Origin: Artocarpus heterophyllus
Lineage: Eukaryota > Streptophyta > Magnoliopsida > Rosales > Moraceae
Assembly (NCBI GenBank): GCA_025403435.1
Contig: CM046342.1
Coordinates: forward strand, 19,016,631 to 19,080,630
DNA length: 64,000 nucleotides
Direction of reading: 5' to 3'
Positions 12,383 through 22,769 of the stretch are shown one piece after another. Each line of letters begins with the position of its first letter. The first letter of the stretch is position 1. The notes under the pieces were generated by a model, which saw nothing but the letters and a program-made list of their open reading frames with translations, was not told the DNA's origin and made no database searches. The position numbers and the translations under genes are program-made.

Positions 12383-14324
12383 TGTTGGAAAAATAACATG
12401 TAGTGGAATTATAAAAAATTTTCATACGAGAGTATTTTTCAAGATACAAGTTCGACACACTATATGCATAAATTAACCATATCTTACTAACCTTGTTTGC
12501 TGAAAAGCTCCCGTAATTGATGAAGAGAAAGGACGTTGTAGAAGGACCTCAACCAACTACCTTCTTTGCTATTCTCTAGTCATGACCGGTGTGTGTGTGG
12601 GTACACTCATGCAGCTCTTCCACCAGGTGACTCTCCTTCCAACTAATTGAGAAATACCCAAAGTTATAGTTCGTGATTTATGAACAACAGCTTTCTAGGG
12701 AGTTTTAGAGTCTCACTAGCAGAGTACTCACTCTAGATTTCTCAATTGATCTAAATAAAAATGAGTCTCACTCTCTTTTTCTAGAGGTTGAGCCTAGGAG
12801 TCAGTCCTTATCAGATAAAGCCTCAAAAATTCGAATCAAAATCAATATCAAATAAGAAATCGTACCTAAAAACATGTTATCAGAAATCTTTCAATCGACA
12901 GGTCGAACTGGCAATCGGCCTGCCGAACTTACTCCATCGGCAGGCCAAACTTAAAGATCGGCCTACTGAACTTATGATAAATGATCCTTGCAAATCTTTT
13001 ATTTCCCACCCGAGATTCTTAGGATAGAGCTTCAGTTTTAATTCAAAGAACCCAATAAAAAAGTTATATGATCAAAACAGTCATATCTAGATAACCTCTA
13101 GGAAAATAAATATTCTTGATAAGTCAACAAGTTTATTTTGAATTAATTTTTATAAAATTAATTCAACCGGTAAACAGAAATGAATTATCTGTTCCTATCT
13201 AATCTTCAGCAAATCTGATAATTTGATACAAGTCACCAATTATTGGAAAAGCACGTTGTATCGTTATAGGATTTTTTATGAGCTAGCAAAGGGGACCGAT
13301 GGACCTATATAGTTCAAGCTCCTGATAATTATGAAACCCAATATCCTATATATATTTTTTATAATTATCAACTTCAACTCTACTCCACTAAAAGCTTAGA
13401 GTTGCACTCCTAAACTATATAGAATTACGAAGCTTGTATAGCTAGGTCTCTGTGACATATCATAATGTGTCTATCCCCTTAGGATTATCTATAATCGGCT
13501 TAAGGATAAATTTTGTCTTATCTTCCAAATTATTTTTATCTTACATTTTATTATCCCACAATCAGAAAACTTACCATCCAAAGATAGTATACCATTCGGT
13601 TACACCTATGTATCCAAATGGTTGAGCGCTCCAATTTTTTAATTACAGGATAACGCATATAAGAGGATATCAACTACTCTTGAAGAGGAGCTATGGATTC
13701 CATATCTATGAATAACAGGTCTACGCTATCAAGAGTCATGTCTCCAATGTACAAGCATGTGTAGTAACATAAAGTGTGGATGTCACCTTTTGATACATCA
13801 AAAGACACAAGTCAAGACAACGGGTCCGCTATTCATCTCAAGATTAAGATACAATACATATAATTATCTAAAGTGAATCGATTTACTGAGACAAAATTAT
13901 TAATCTAAATTAATTCACTTTATGTCCCGATCAAACACATCATCACCTATGACAATGTGCCAATGTGTCTATTCATGGAGTTCACCTCCGATGGCCAAGA
14001 CAAACTATATCTTGTTAGGGATATAGATAACATAACAACCTTTGCATGAATAAAGCACCCAACTTTATTTCCTCGATTGTAGATCTTATGATCTAGATTG
14101 TCACTTTTAGAATTATATCTTCCGCATAATCTGTCCATCATATGCCTAATTCTAATGGTTTAGATTGATGGTCTTAAACTTTTGTTTGCCTATCATACAT
14201 TCAACAAATATGAACATAAAGAGGACAACAGTTTAGTATATGAATAACAAATAAACTCTTTATTGATAAAAATGTCTAAAAAAATTTATTATATTTTTAT
14301 TCCTTAGGGCATACATGTCTAATA
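12383..14324 (-). repeat. Copia solo LTR
   Basis: Plus-strand ends are TGTTGG at 12383 and ATGTCTAATA at 14324; on the minus strand the start is therefore TATTAGACATGT, a one-base change from TGTTAG. It is about 1.94 kb and collinear with the LTR at 9975-11903. No primer-binding site lies beside 12383 and no internal region is attached, so this is a solo LTR. Flanking 5-mers GCAGT (12378-12382) and GCAGC (14325-14329) fit a target-site duplication with one transition. Degenerate CGGCAGGCC motifs lie at 12893-12975. Confidence 0.85.
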
Positions 14325-14329
14325 GCAGC

Positions 14330-16439
14330 TCCTCTAGGGATGTAGGTAGTTCTCGCTGACTTATCCTTTTTTATTAAAACAACTTGATTGGGTTTTGGGT
14401 ACCATATCACATTTCAAATTATTAAGATGTTTACACGAGATGGACTAATTTTTTTACCTATGCATCACATATCTCATGTAAATCTAGCTTTCAACAATGT
14501 GTAACACATTATGAGAGATGTTGAAGGGGGCTAATTCCCTATAAGTTGGTCTTACGATGGCTTTATATTTATAAGAGGGTGTTTTACCTTTGCCACCACT
14601 CTTCATAGTTATGATGTCTAGAATCATTGGTGATAAAAGCTACTGCTTTTTAAATTGAAGGAGAAATTGCACAATTAACTGAAATTAGAGTGAAGAAAAC
14701 AAAAACTTACTTCATGTTCAAGCCATTTAAATACTAATTAAAAAAAACAAAAATTAAAATATGATCATATTAATCTTAAAAAAAACACACATACAAACTG
14801 AAATTTCAACATAAAAAATTGAAAATTCTTCTTCCATACTCTGGATCCTACATGCAAACAGATCAAACTTTAATGCACAAACTAAACGTCCGTTTCGAAT
14901 AGTGGGTGAACTGCTTTTCATGGTTTGAACTACTTTTTTGTTTAAATTTTGTGAAAGAAAACACTATAGCAAAAGTAGTTGAAATCATAAAAAAATAGTC
15001 TAAACTGCAATTGTCAAATAGTCACTAAGGGTTTTCCACATACAAGGGCAAAAAAAAAAAAAAAGACGAGCTATTTAGAGAAAAAGGAAACAAAATTTAG
15101 CTCATGCATAACCCTAAAACTACATTGACTATCTTTAAAACTTCAACAAGTAATCAATATATGGTTCGTTTGGTTCATAAGTTAAATTAAAAGTTTGAAC
15201 AGTAATTTAAATTTTTATGAGAAAAAATACTGTATCAAAGTAGTTCAAACTGTAAGTCGAACCTACGAGAAAAACTAGCTGTAGGTTAAAGTTGAATGTC
15301 ATATTCGTAATAGAAAATAAATAAATAAACGAAAGGAGATAGAAAGAGTAATTCAGTGTGCCTTTTGTAGATCAAGGATGTTTTGAACGGTTTCGAAAAA
15401 TCAGGAACTATACTAAAAGAAAGTCCATACTTTTTCATGAATTTATGAAGATAATTCATTAATTACTAAAACATTTTTTTTTAAGATCCCATATCCTCCC
15501 ATACACTTAATTTTTTTTTTCAATATAATGATTTTTGCAATTTTTTTTTTTACCACTATCTTACTATGACTAGAATTTTCACTTTAATCATATAAACTTT
15601 TTAAAATTTCAAACTCCCTCTTAAATAGCACTAGCAAAAATAACCGATTTCATTCATTAAAAAAATTATTACAGCAAATATCAAACTAATTACACAAACT
15701 AAATACCAAGTTAATTTCACAAAAAATAATAAATTTCACAAATATCACCTACCATCAGTACACAAAATAATATTCAAAGCAACCTAATTTCACCAGTTTA
15801 CTTACAAAAATTAATTTCAGTACACAATCAACACAAAATAAAATTAATTTTCAAATAAATTAACACAAAAAATAAAAGAAATTTAATTCGTTGCTCAACA
15901 TAGAAGGTAACGGCCACGGGTTTGGCCGGCAACTGTCATGAGCACGCGGGGCTTGCAGCTCGGCGCCGAAATGTTGACTAATTTTTTTATTTCTAAAAAT
16001 AATTTTTTTCCACATTTGGTTCGTGATTACGAAAAGAAAATGCTTTTTTCATTTTTTTAAAATGTTTTTTTTGAAAATGATGTAGTTGTTCAATATCTTC
16101 AAAATATAACGTCAGTAAAAAAAAATAAAATAATACAGGGCATACAAATAATAAAACAAAAGAAACTATTTTAAACACTACTACAATATAATATTCACGA
16201 ATTAATTGAATAATTAAGAGACTAGCCAAAAAAAAAAAAACTCGGGCATAGGTAAAAGGGCAAAAGCCCGTTCTTGACGTAGTCGCTGTAGCAAAACTCT
16301 TAAACACACACAAACAATCTCATATTTTCGTCTTCGGAGGAGCTTTCTTCTCTCATCATCATGATTCACGAATCACAAACGAACCAACTATACCATTACC
16401 GAGACTTTCTGAACCAGTAAGAGCTCTTTCCATTTAACC
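14330..16439. other. Intergenic region upstream of the PPR gene
   Basis: AT-rich host sequence with long A and T runs (for example 15049-15064 and 15480-15560) and no convincing coding frame. It contains an imperfect foldback (separate entry) and a related, weaker one around 15190-15260. The last few hundred bases must carry the promoter and 5' UTR of the PPR gene. No clear TATA box could be picked with confidence; a short GGGC-AAAA-GCCC hairpin lies at about 16258-16270. Confidence 0.45.
14918..14990. repeat. Imperfect inverted repeat, possible MITE
   Basis: The arm at 14918-14937 (TCATGGTTTGAACTACTTTT) and the arm at 14971-14990 (AAAAGTAGTTGAAATCATAA) are reverse complements with about three mismatches around a loop of roughly 33 bp. 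Outer bases (GAACTGC on the left, AAACTGC on the right) suggest a longer decayed element. No target-site duplication was defined, so the transposon reading is tentative. Confidence 0.4.
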
Positions 16440-16835
16440 ATGAATTCAAATCATGGGAAGAACCTTTTCCATCATGGATGTTCGCTCGATGGCCAACCGT
16501 TACGCAGCTCAGCTTCAGTTCTGCCGCCGCCAAAACCCCATTTCCTATTCCCTTGCTCGAACTGTCCATGCCCATATGTTAGCTTCTGGGTTCATGCCAC
16601 GTGGCCACATCCTCAACCGTCTAATCGACATATACTGCAAATGCTCCAATCTCACCTACGGGCGCAAACTGTTCGACGAAATTCCCCAACCAGATGTCGT
16701 CGCCCGAACGACGCTGGTTGCTGCCTATTCTGCTGCCGGCAATCTAAAGCTGGCTCGGGAAATATTCTGCGGGACTCCGTTAGAGATGAGAGACACTGTT
16801 TGTTACAATGCAATGATCACCAGCTATTCGCGTAA
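16440..16835 (+). promoter_or_regulatory. Upstream ATG opening an overlapping out-of-frame ORF
   Basis: An ATG at 16440, 13 bases before the PPR start and in another frame, has A at -3 and opens 131 codons that overlap the PPR coding sequence. The translation has no recognisable domain and the frame is probably a shadow of the real gene. If the mRNA leader includes 16440, scanning ribosomes would meet this ATG first, so it may lower PPR translation. The PPR ATG has the stronger context (A at -3, G at +4). Confidence 0.3.
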
Positions 16836-18855
16836 TTGTGATGGCTTTGCCGCCTTCCAACTCTTCCAGAACATGAGGCGGGATGGTGTCACGCCTGATG
16901 ACTTCACTTTCTCGGGTGTTCTTGCTGCATTGGCGCTTGTAACCGAAGACGAGATTGAGTGCAGGCAAATGCATTGTGCGGTTGTGAAGTCAGGATTGGG
17001 GTCTGTCACTTCGGTGTTGAATGCGTTGGTGTCTGTTTATGTTAAATGTGCGGCGGCATCTTCGACGTCGGTTTTGTTGATGGCTGCAGCTAGAAAGCTG
17101 TTTGATGAGATGGTTAAAAGGGATGAGTTGTCGTGGACGACTATAATCACCGGATACGTGAGGTGCAACGACCTTGACACAGCTTGCGAACTTCTTAACG
17201 GAATGACTGAAAAGATCAATGTTGCATGGAATGCAATGATTTCTGGTTATGTGCACCACGGCCGTTTTCAAGAAGCTTTGATGATGTTTAGGAAGATGCA
17301 TTCAATGGGAATTCTGCAGGATGAGTTTACGTACACAAGTATCATCAGCGGCTGCGCTAATAGCGGATTTTTTCAACTTGGAAAGGAGCTCCACGCTTAC
17401 ATTTTGAGAACAGAAGCAGAACCCACAAAGGACTTCTCATTGTCCGTGAATAATGCATTGCTGACGTTGTATTACAGATGTGGAAAAGTAGATTTGGCAC
17501 GGAAGGTTTTTGATATGATGGTTGTGAGAGATACTGTTTCATGGAACGCAATGTTGTCAGGGTACATGGAGGCAAAGCAAGTTGAAGAAGCAAAATCCTT
17601 TTTTGGGGAAATTCCAGAGAGAAATGGTTTAACATGGACTGTGATTATAGCCGGTTTTGCGCAAAATGGTTATGGAGAAGAAGCTATGAAGTTGTTTAAC
17701 CAAATGAGATTAGAAGGTTTTGAACCCTGCGATTATGCGTTTGCTGGTGTGATTATAGCTTGTGCTGTGCTTGGAGCACTTGAGCATGGACGGCAACTCC
17801 ACGCCAAGCTAATATGCTCAGGGCATGATTCAAGCCTATCGGCTGGAAATGCACTTATCACAATGTATGCGAGGTGTGGAGTTTTTGAAGATGCAGAGCT
17901 TCTATTTCTCACAATGCCTTGTGTTGACTCAGTGTCTTGGAATGCCATAATTGCTGCACTGGCACAACACGGTCGCGGCATCGAAGCAATAGAGGTCTTT
18001 GAACAGATGTTGAAAGAAGACATCCAACCAGATAGGATAACTTTTCTCACAATTCTCTCGGCATGCAGCCATGCTGGTTTAGTCAAAGAAGGGCGACACT
18101 ATTTTGATACAATGTGTGGCTCTTATGGCATTGTCCCAGGTGAAGATCACTATGCCCGCATGATTGATCTGCTTTGTCGGGCTGGGCAGTTCTTGGAAGC
18201 AAAGAATTTGATCGATTCAATGCCCTTTGAGGCAGGGGTGCCAGTCTGGGAGGCGCTTCTCGCTGGCAGCCGGACACATGGACACATGGATTTGGGTATT
18301 CAAGCTGCAGAACGGCTGTTCGAGCTTAAGCCACAACATGATGCAACCTATGTACTTCTGTCAAACATGTATGCCAAAATTGGAAAGTGGGAAAATGTGG
18401 CAAAAGTGCGGAAACTGATGAGAGATCGAGGGATTAAGAAGGAGCCCGGTTGTAGTTGGATCGAGGTTGAGAGTAAGGTTCATGTGTTCTTGGTTGATGA
18501 CACTAAACATCCGGAGATTCAAGCAGTGTACAAGTATTTAGAGAAATTGGGACTTGAAATGAGGAAGTTGGGATATGTCCCAGACACAAAGTTTGTTTTA
18601 CATGATATGGAGTGTGAGGAGCACAAGGAGCATGCTTTGTCCACTCACAGTGAGAAGCTTGCTGTTGTGTTTGGAATCTTGAAGCTTCCTCAGGGAGCCA
18701 CCATAAGGGTGTTCAAGAATCTTAGGATTTGTGGGGATTGCCACAGTGCATTCAAGTTCATGTCAAGAGCAGTGGAGAGGGAAATTGTTGTGAGAGATGG
18801 CAAGAGGTTTCATCATTTTAGACACGGTGAATGCTCTTGTGGAAATTATTGGTAA
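16453..18855 (+). CDS. PPR protein, PLS-E-DYW class, organellar RNA-editing factor (At1g25360-like)
   Basis: 800 residues in a single exon. Tandem PPR units run from about residue 20 to 600, many with the YNAMI, SWNAM or TWTVII openings typical of P, L and S repeats. E-type repeats follow (PVWEALLAGSRTHGHMDLG, about 597-615). The C-terminal DYW deaminase-like domain has zinc-ligand residues H732-x-E734 and C760-x-x-C763, the second site H791/C794/C796, and ends N798-Y799-W800, a variant of DYW. By family knowledge such proteins bind organellar transcripts and direct C-to-U editing. Sequence and length recall Arabidopsis At1g25360, which I recall as the mitochondrial editing factor OTP90; orthology and target site are inferred. 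The N-terminus is poor in acidic residues, as expected for organelle import. The 16453 start was chosen for its strong context and because DVRSMANRYA then falls near the N-terminus as in that homolog; M8 (16474) is an alternative. The frame is intact. Confidence 0.95.
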   Translation: MGRTFSIMDVRSMANRYAAQLQFCRRQNPISYSLARTVHAHMLASGFMPRGHILNRLIDIYCKCSNLTYGRKLFDEIPQPDVVARTTLVAAYSAAGNLKLAREIFCGTPLEMRDTVCYNAMITSYSRNCDGFAAFQLFQNMRRDGVTPDDFTFSGVLAALALVTEDEIECRQMHCAVVKSGLGSVTSVLNALVSVYVKCAAASSTSVLLMAAARKLFDEMVKRDELSWTTIITGYVRCNDLDTACELLNGMTEKINVAWNAMISGYVHHGRFQEALMMFRKMHSMGILQDEFTYTSIISGCANSGFFQLGKELHAYILRTEAEPTKDFSLSVNNALLTLYYRCGKVDLARKVFDMMVVRDTVSWNAMLSGYMEAKQVEEAKSFFGEIPERNGLTWTVIIAGFAQNGYGEEAMKLFNQMRLEGFEPCDYAFAGVIIACAVLGALEHGRQLHAKLICSGHDSSLSAGNALITMYARCGVFEDAELLFLTMPCVDSVSWNAIIAALAQHGRGIEAIEVFEQMLKEDIQPDRITFLTILSACSHAGLVKEGRHYFDTMCGSYGIVPGEDHYARMIDLLCRAGQFLEAKNLIDSMPFEAGVPVWEALLAGSRTHGHMDLGIQAAERLFELKPQHDATYVLLSNMYAKIGKWENVAKVRKLMRDRGIKKEPGCSWIEVESKVHVFLVDDTKHPEIQAVYKYLEKLGLEMRKLGYVPDTKFVLHDMECEEHKEHALSTHSEKLAVVFGILKLPQGATIRVFKNLRICGDCHSAFKFMSRAVEREIVVRDGKRFHHFRHGECSCGNYW

Positions 18856-18950
18856 GTAAAAAAATTCTTTTTTGGAGAACCTTCAGATATTTTCATTGGG
18901 AAATTGATTCAGAAGTTGATACAAATATAATGGGCAAAGCTTTGATTTCA

Positions 18951-18956
18951 ATAAAG
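18951..18956 (+). terminator. Polyadenylation signal for the PPR gene
   Basis: AATAAA lies 95 bases after the stop codon at 18855, in an AT-rich 3' flank. Plant poly(A) signals are loosely defined, so this is a candidate, but the spacing suits a short 3' UTR. Confidence 0.45.
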
Positions 18957-19390
18957 AAAATTTTTGTACCATTCAACCGACTCTGTTAGCGTCTTTTCTG
19001 ATACCTTGTCTTCTTCGATAAGTTAGAAGAATGTAGTACAAATCTCACAAATTGACATCGCATGAATAACGAGAATTCTTACAGAAGGATACAACCCGCA
19101 ATTGTCTTGTCTTATGTACAGACAGCATTTTGTGTAAAGCGTTGTAATCTAAGTCATTTGCTTTCGGAAAATAGAAAAAGAATTAGGCCCAAAAAATTCA
19201 GAGTTACTATAGAAGTGCCAATTTTAAAGGTCCACTTATGGCTTACGCTTTCATCCTTGTAGGTCTGTCCTCTAGAAACTTTAATGACAAAGGTAAGAAA
19301 TATCAAAAGTTGTGATCTTGATTGCAAAATTTGGAAAGCAAAAAGCAATTATGTATCTGGTCTGTCCTCTAGGTATTCATTATTGTAATT

Positions 19391-19436
19391 GTTTCTTTTC
19401 TTTCCTTTTCTTTTCTTTTCTTTTCTTTTCTTTTTT
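19391..19436. repeat. (TTTTC)n microsatellite
   Basis: About eight to nine TTTTC units with slight interruption, just outside the left end of the Mutator-like element. The open frame across it (19312-19503) is low-complexity translation, not a gene. Confidence 0.85.
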
Positions 19437-19451
19437 ATTTCTTTCATTTTT

Positions 19452-19512
19452 AAATTACATTGACGCTTCTTATGTTTTACCCAAATTACAAAGATACCCC
19501 TAAACCAAGGCT
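19452..19512 (+). repeat. MULE left terminal inverted repeat
   Basis: It begins AAATTACATTGAC and contains TTACCCAAATTA. It pairs over its full length with 21401-21461. Confidence 0.8.
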
Positions 19513-19827
19513 TTGTTTGACAATATTATTCTAACTATATAGTTTTAATTGCTATAGTATAAAGCTTTTGAACTTAAGTATGTTAATTTTTGGTTTAAAA
19601 TGACAAAAATATCCTGTTTAATTTCAGCCATTGATTTAAAAAATCAAATCCCATCTATTGATTAACAAAAGGCAAAAACAAAACCCACTCAACCTCGCTC
19701 TGACTGCCCGACGACCTCACCATCGGGCCATCAACACCACTTGCCCCTCTTCCCATTGAGCCCAGCCACCCTGTGGCACCCTCCCTCCCCGCCTTGCCCC
19801 GCCACTATCCCATCGTGCCCTCTCAAC

Positions 19828-20759
19828 TAGAGCCAGCAATTTTCAGATACTGCACGATGACACGATACGAAAACGACATGAGATAAATGGGTTTGGACCG
19901 CACGTATATCAATTGGGCTATTTTGGATAGCACGTATATTAATTAGGCCATAAATGGGTTGACACAAATAACGCGAAAATAAACAGGCTAGATTCGTGCT
20001 AGCACTGTAGTAACCGTGTCAACACGATACGACACGACCTGTCTGTTTGTAGCACATTTAAACTTAAAAATAAAAAAAAATAATTTTGCAAGGTTAAGAA
20101 TTTGAACCTTGCATAGGGAGCTTTCTTGGTGCACCTGCCACTACCACGTCATTGATGTTTTGGTATCAAATGATAGCTTGTAATTTATTTATTATAGTTT
20201 TACGCTTTTGTTTATTAGCTTTTAAAAGTCCCACATGGAAAGGAAACGAAAATCTCTCTCTGAAGTCTCCCTATAAAGACTTTCAGTTTTCTACCTCATC
20301 ATGCATCGCCAATGAATGAAGCTGTTTATGGCTTTAAAATAAATTTTCTCTAATTTAAAGATTAGGGGAAAAATACAGTTCAAAACATTGAGGCCTTTTT
20401 AATGATTTTGGCTTTATTTTTTAAATTTTGTTAGTCGAAATTAAAAAAGATTAATTAGATATTGTGTTTTTGTTAATTTTTCATTGGTTTTTTTTTAATT
20501 TTTAGTTAATCGGGTCATAAACGTGCTATATATATGTTGTTATCGTGTCAACCCGTTACAACCCTCTTAGTAATTGTGTTAATCGTGTCATGTCGTGTTA
20601 CGCGTGCTATAGGTGGGTTGTGTTCGTGTTTGCATTTATGGCACGTTTATTAATCGTGTCGTGTTCATGTTCGTGTTCGTGTTTGTGTTCAACCTAATCG
20701 TGTCATGCTGTAATCGCGTTAACACGAACACCACAAGCGACATGATTTTGCCAGCCCTA
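19828..20759. mobile_element. Non-autonomous hAT-like element nested in the MULE
   Basis: The left end is TAGAGCCAGCAA (19828-19839); the reverse complement of the right end is TAGGGCTGGCAA (20748-20759). Flanking 8-mers CTCTCAAC (19820-19827) and CTGTCAAC (20760-20767) match at 7 of 8, the TSD length of hAT elements. Both sub-ends are packed with variants of CGTGTC, GTGTTCG and CACGATACGACACG in opposite orientations (about 19850-20045 and 20525-20735), resembling the subterminal transposase-binding repeats of hAT elements. No transposase is encoded. The open frame at 20613-21128 runs through its right end and out into the MULE and is spurious. Confidence 0.8.
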
Positions 20760-21400
20760 CTGTCAACCCCCTCTACAACCCTAAGAGACCATACCCTCCC
20801 AAACAGACCATCGTCTATTCCCCCCAACTTGTTGGGCCTTCCCACCGTGTCGCTCCTGCAACCTTGTTGTTCCCCATGCTTGTGCCCCACCCAAATAGAG
20901 AGACAAAGAAAGAGAAGGGAAGAGAGGGGGAGAGAGGAAGAGATAAGTTTTTTTTTTACATTATTTTATTTTAAGATTTTTAAAATTTTATATTTGTTTT
21001 ATTTTTCTCAAAAATATCCATCTCTTTGTAATTTTGTCCTAATTTTTAAATCTTTTATGAAAAATAGAGCACTAAGGGAAAGTGAGAATTTTTTTTTGGT
21101 TTTTTGTTTTCTTAATGCATTTTTTTAATTTTATATATCTTTTTTATTTTTTATCCCAACAAAAATATCGGTTTTTTTTTTAATTTTTATTTATGATTTT
21201 TAAAGTTTTATGAAAGAGTTAACCCTTTTTTAACGTCAAAGAAGGGTAAAATTATCATTTTCACCCATACAAATAACTCAAAATGTTTTTTAATGAGTAG
21301 AGGAGCATTTTTTTTACATTTTAAACAAAACTAAAGCTCAACTCACGACCAGCTAATAGAAATGATTTATTTGTAATTTTTTGAATAGTCAGGAGGTGTC

Positions 21401-21461
21401 AGCTTTGGTTCAAGGATATCTTTATAATTTGGGTAATACATAAAAGGTGTCAGTGTAATTT
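21401..21461 (-). repeat. MULE right terminal inverted repeat
   Basis: Its reverse complement begins AAATTACACTGAC and contains TTACCCAAATTA, matching the left repeat at about 50 of 61 positions with no gaps. Confidence 0.8.
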
Positions 21462-21470
21462 ATCACTTTT

Positions 21471-22764
21471 TTATTTTATTTTAGATATGGAGTGCCAAAT
21501 TTGAATCCTAGACCTCAACTCCCGGAGTAGACCTTCAACAATACCTTAATATTTTTTTCCCAATAGATCAATACCATATCGCTGGTAACATTTTAGAGGC
21601 AAAATGAAAAATCTATTAGGGATATTTACCTTTTTATATCCATTGTTTTGGTTTATTCAAATCCATATTGTGATTAAGGAAAGAGTATACTACATCTATA
21701 AATTGGATGTGGACCCATAAATGGCTTTTACTATAAACAGTTTTGGCTATACTCATAAAGTACAAATTCTGCTAAGTTTAGTATTTGACTTATAAATAGT
21801 CAATTTAAACTACAAAAATGTGAAATAAATTATAGCTGCTACTTTTATATATAAAAAAATGAGAGAAGATGTTCAATCTCTTTACATAAGAGCAAGGAAA
21901 TTTTAGAATATCAACATGTTGTAAATATTAAATATTTTTTCATATTAAGTATGATAATATAGTGAATAAAAGGAAAATTATATTGAGAAATGCATGTTTT
22001 ATCTATCAGTTAGCATTTTAAAATTTCAAAATTTATAAAAGATTACTTTCTTCAAAGAGATCAAATGTTAATATTTGATTAAAGCTTTTGAATACAAATT
22101 TTTTTTTAGAATATATAAAAAATGATTAACACAGTTAATCACCGATTTTGAAGACAAAAGTATCAAAGTTTAGCATTTCAGAAATAAAGTCATGAAATGC
22201 ATAAAGTATGATAAATTTATGAAAATGATTTTATGACAATTTAAAGATTTTAATAAGACAATAATACAGTAAGAATGTTAGAATTTATTTAGTTATTTTT
22301 TTACAAAGAATATTATAGTTTTAGAAAAATAGTTATGTATGTAGAAATAGTAAAGTTTACGGATCAAAACTTGATCAACCCAATCATGACAAAGAATAGA
22401 CTTTGTGGACATACGATAGTGTCACTAAATACAAGTGAAAAAAAATTCAGCCAATTATATAAAGATCAACCTCCCTTTCTTAACTTTCTCTCTCTAACCC
22501 ACCCATGCCCAAAATCCCAACCAGAGATCCCGACCTCCTTTTTGACATAGCTGGTGTCGTTGGAAAGCTTGCGACAAGATGAGTCCAATGAGGTATTGTG
22601 CCAACATCAACTCCACTAGAGTAGCTCACAAACGCCGGTCAAAGCCACCGAAGACCAAAACTTCTAGAAACAATATCTTCATCGTTTGATCTTTGATCGG
22701 CATGATCTTTGTTCCTACACGACCATCATGACAAGGCAAACTAGATCCATGCTTTACTTCACAC
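21471..22764. other. Unassigned AT-rich spacer
   Basis: No gene found. To about 22450 it is AT-rich with poly-A and poly-T stretches. From about 22460 to 22764 it becomes less AT-rich, and that sequence resumes after the dead copia element at 32412. Short open frames here show no domain. Confidence 0.4.
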
Positions 22765-22769
22765 CGTTG

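Larger units (their letters stand above)
19452..21461. mobile_element. Non-autonomous Mutator-like (MULE) element
   Basis: Two terminal inverted repeats of 61 bp (19452-19512 and 21401-21461) match at about 50 of 61 positions. The flanking 9-mers TTCATTTTT (19443-19451) and ATCACTTTT (21462-21470) agree at 7 of 9, fitting the 9-bp target-site duplication typical of Mutator-like elements. No transposase is encoded. Its own sequence is about 1.07 kb; the rest is a nested hAT-like insertion. Internal blocks at 19680-19827 and 20768-20890 are clearly richer in G and C than their surroundings, so host sequence capture is possible but unproven. Superfamily assignment rests on TIR length and TSD length only. 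Confidence 0.75.

Noticed and set aside
20613..21128. 171-codon plus-strand ORF
   Set aside because: It runs across the hAT right end into the MULE and T-rich sequence; its composition is low-complexity and no domain is seen.
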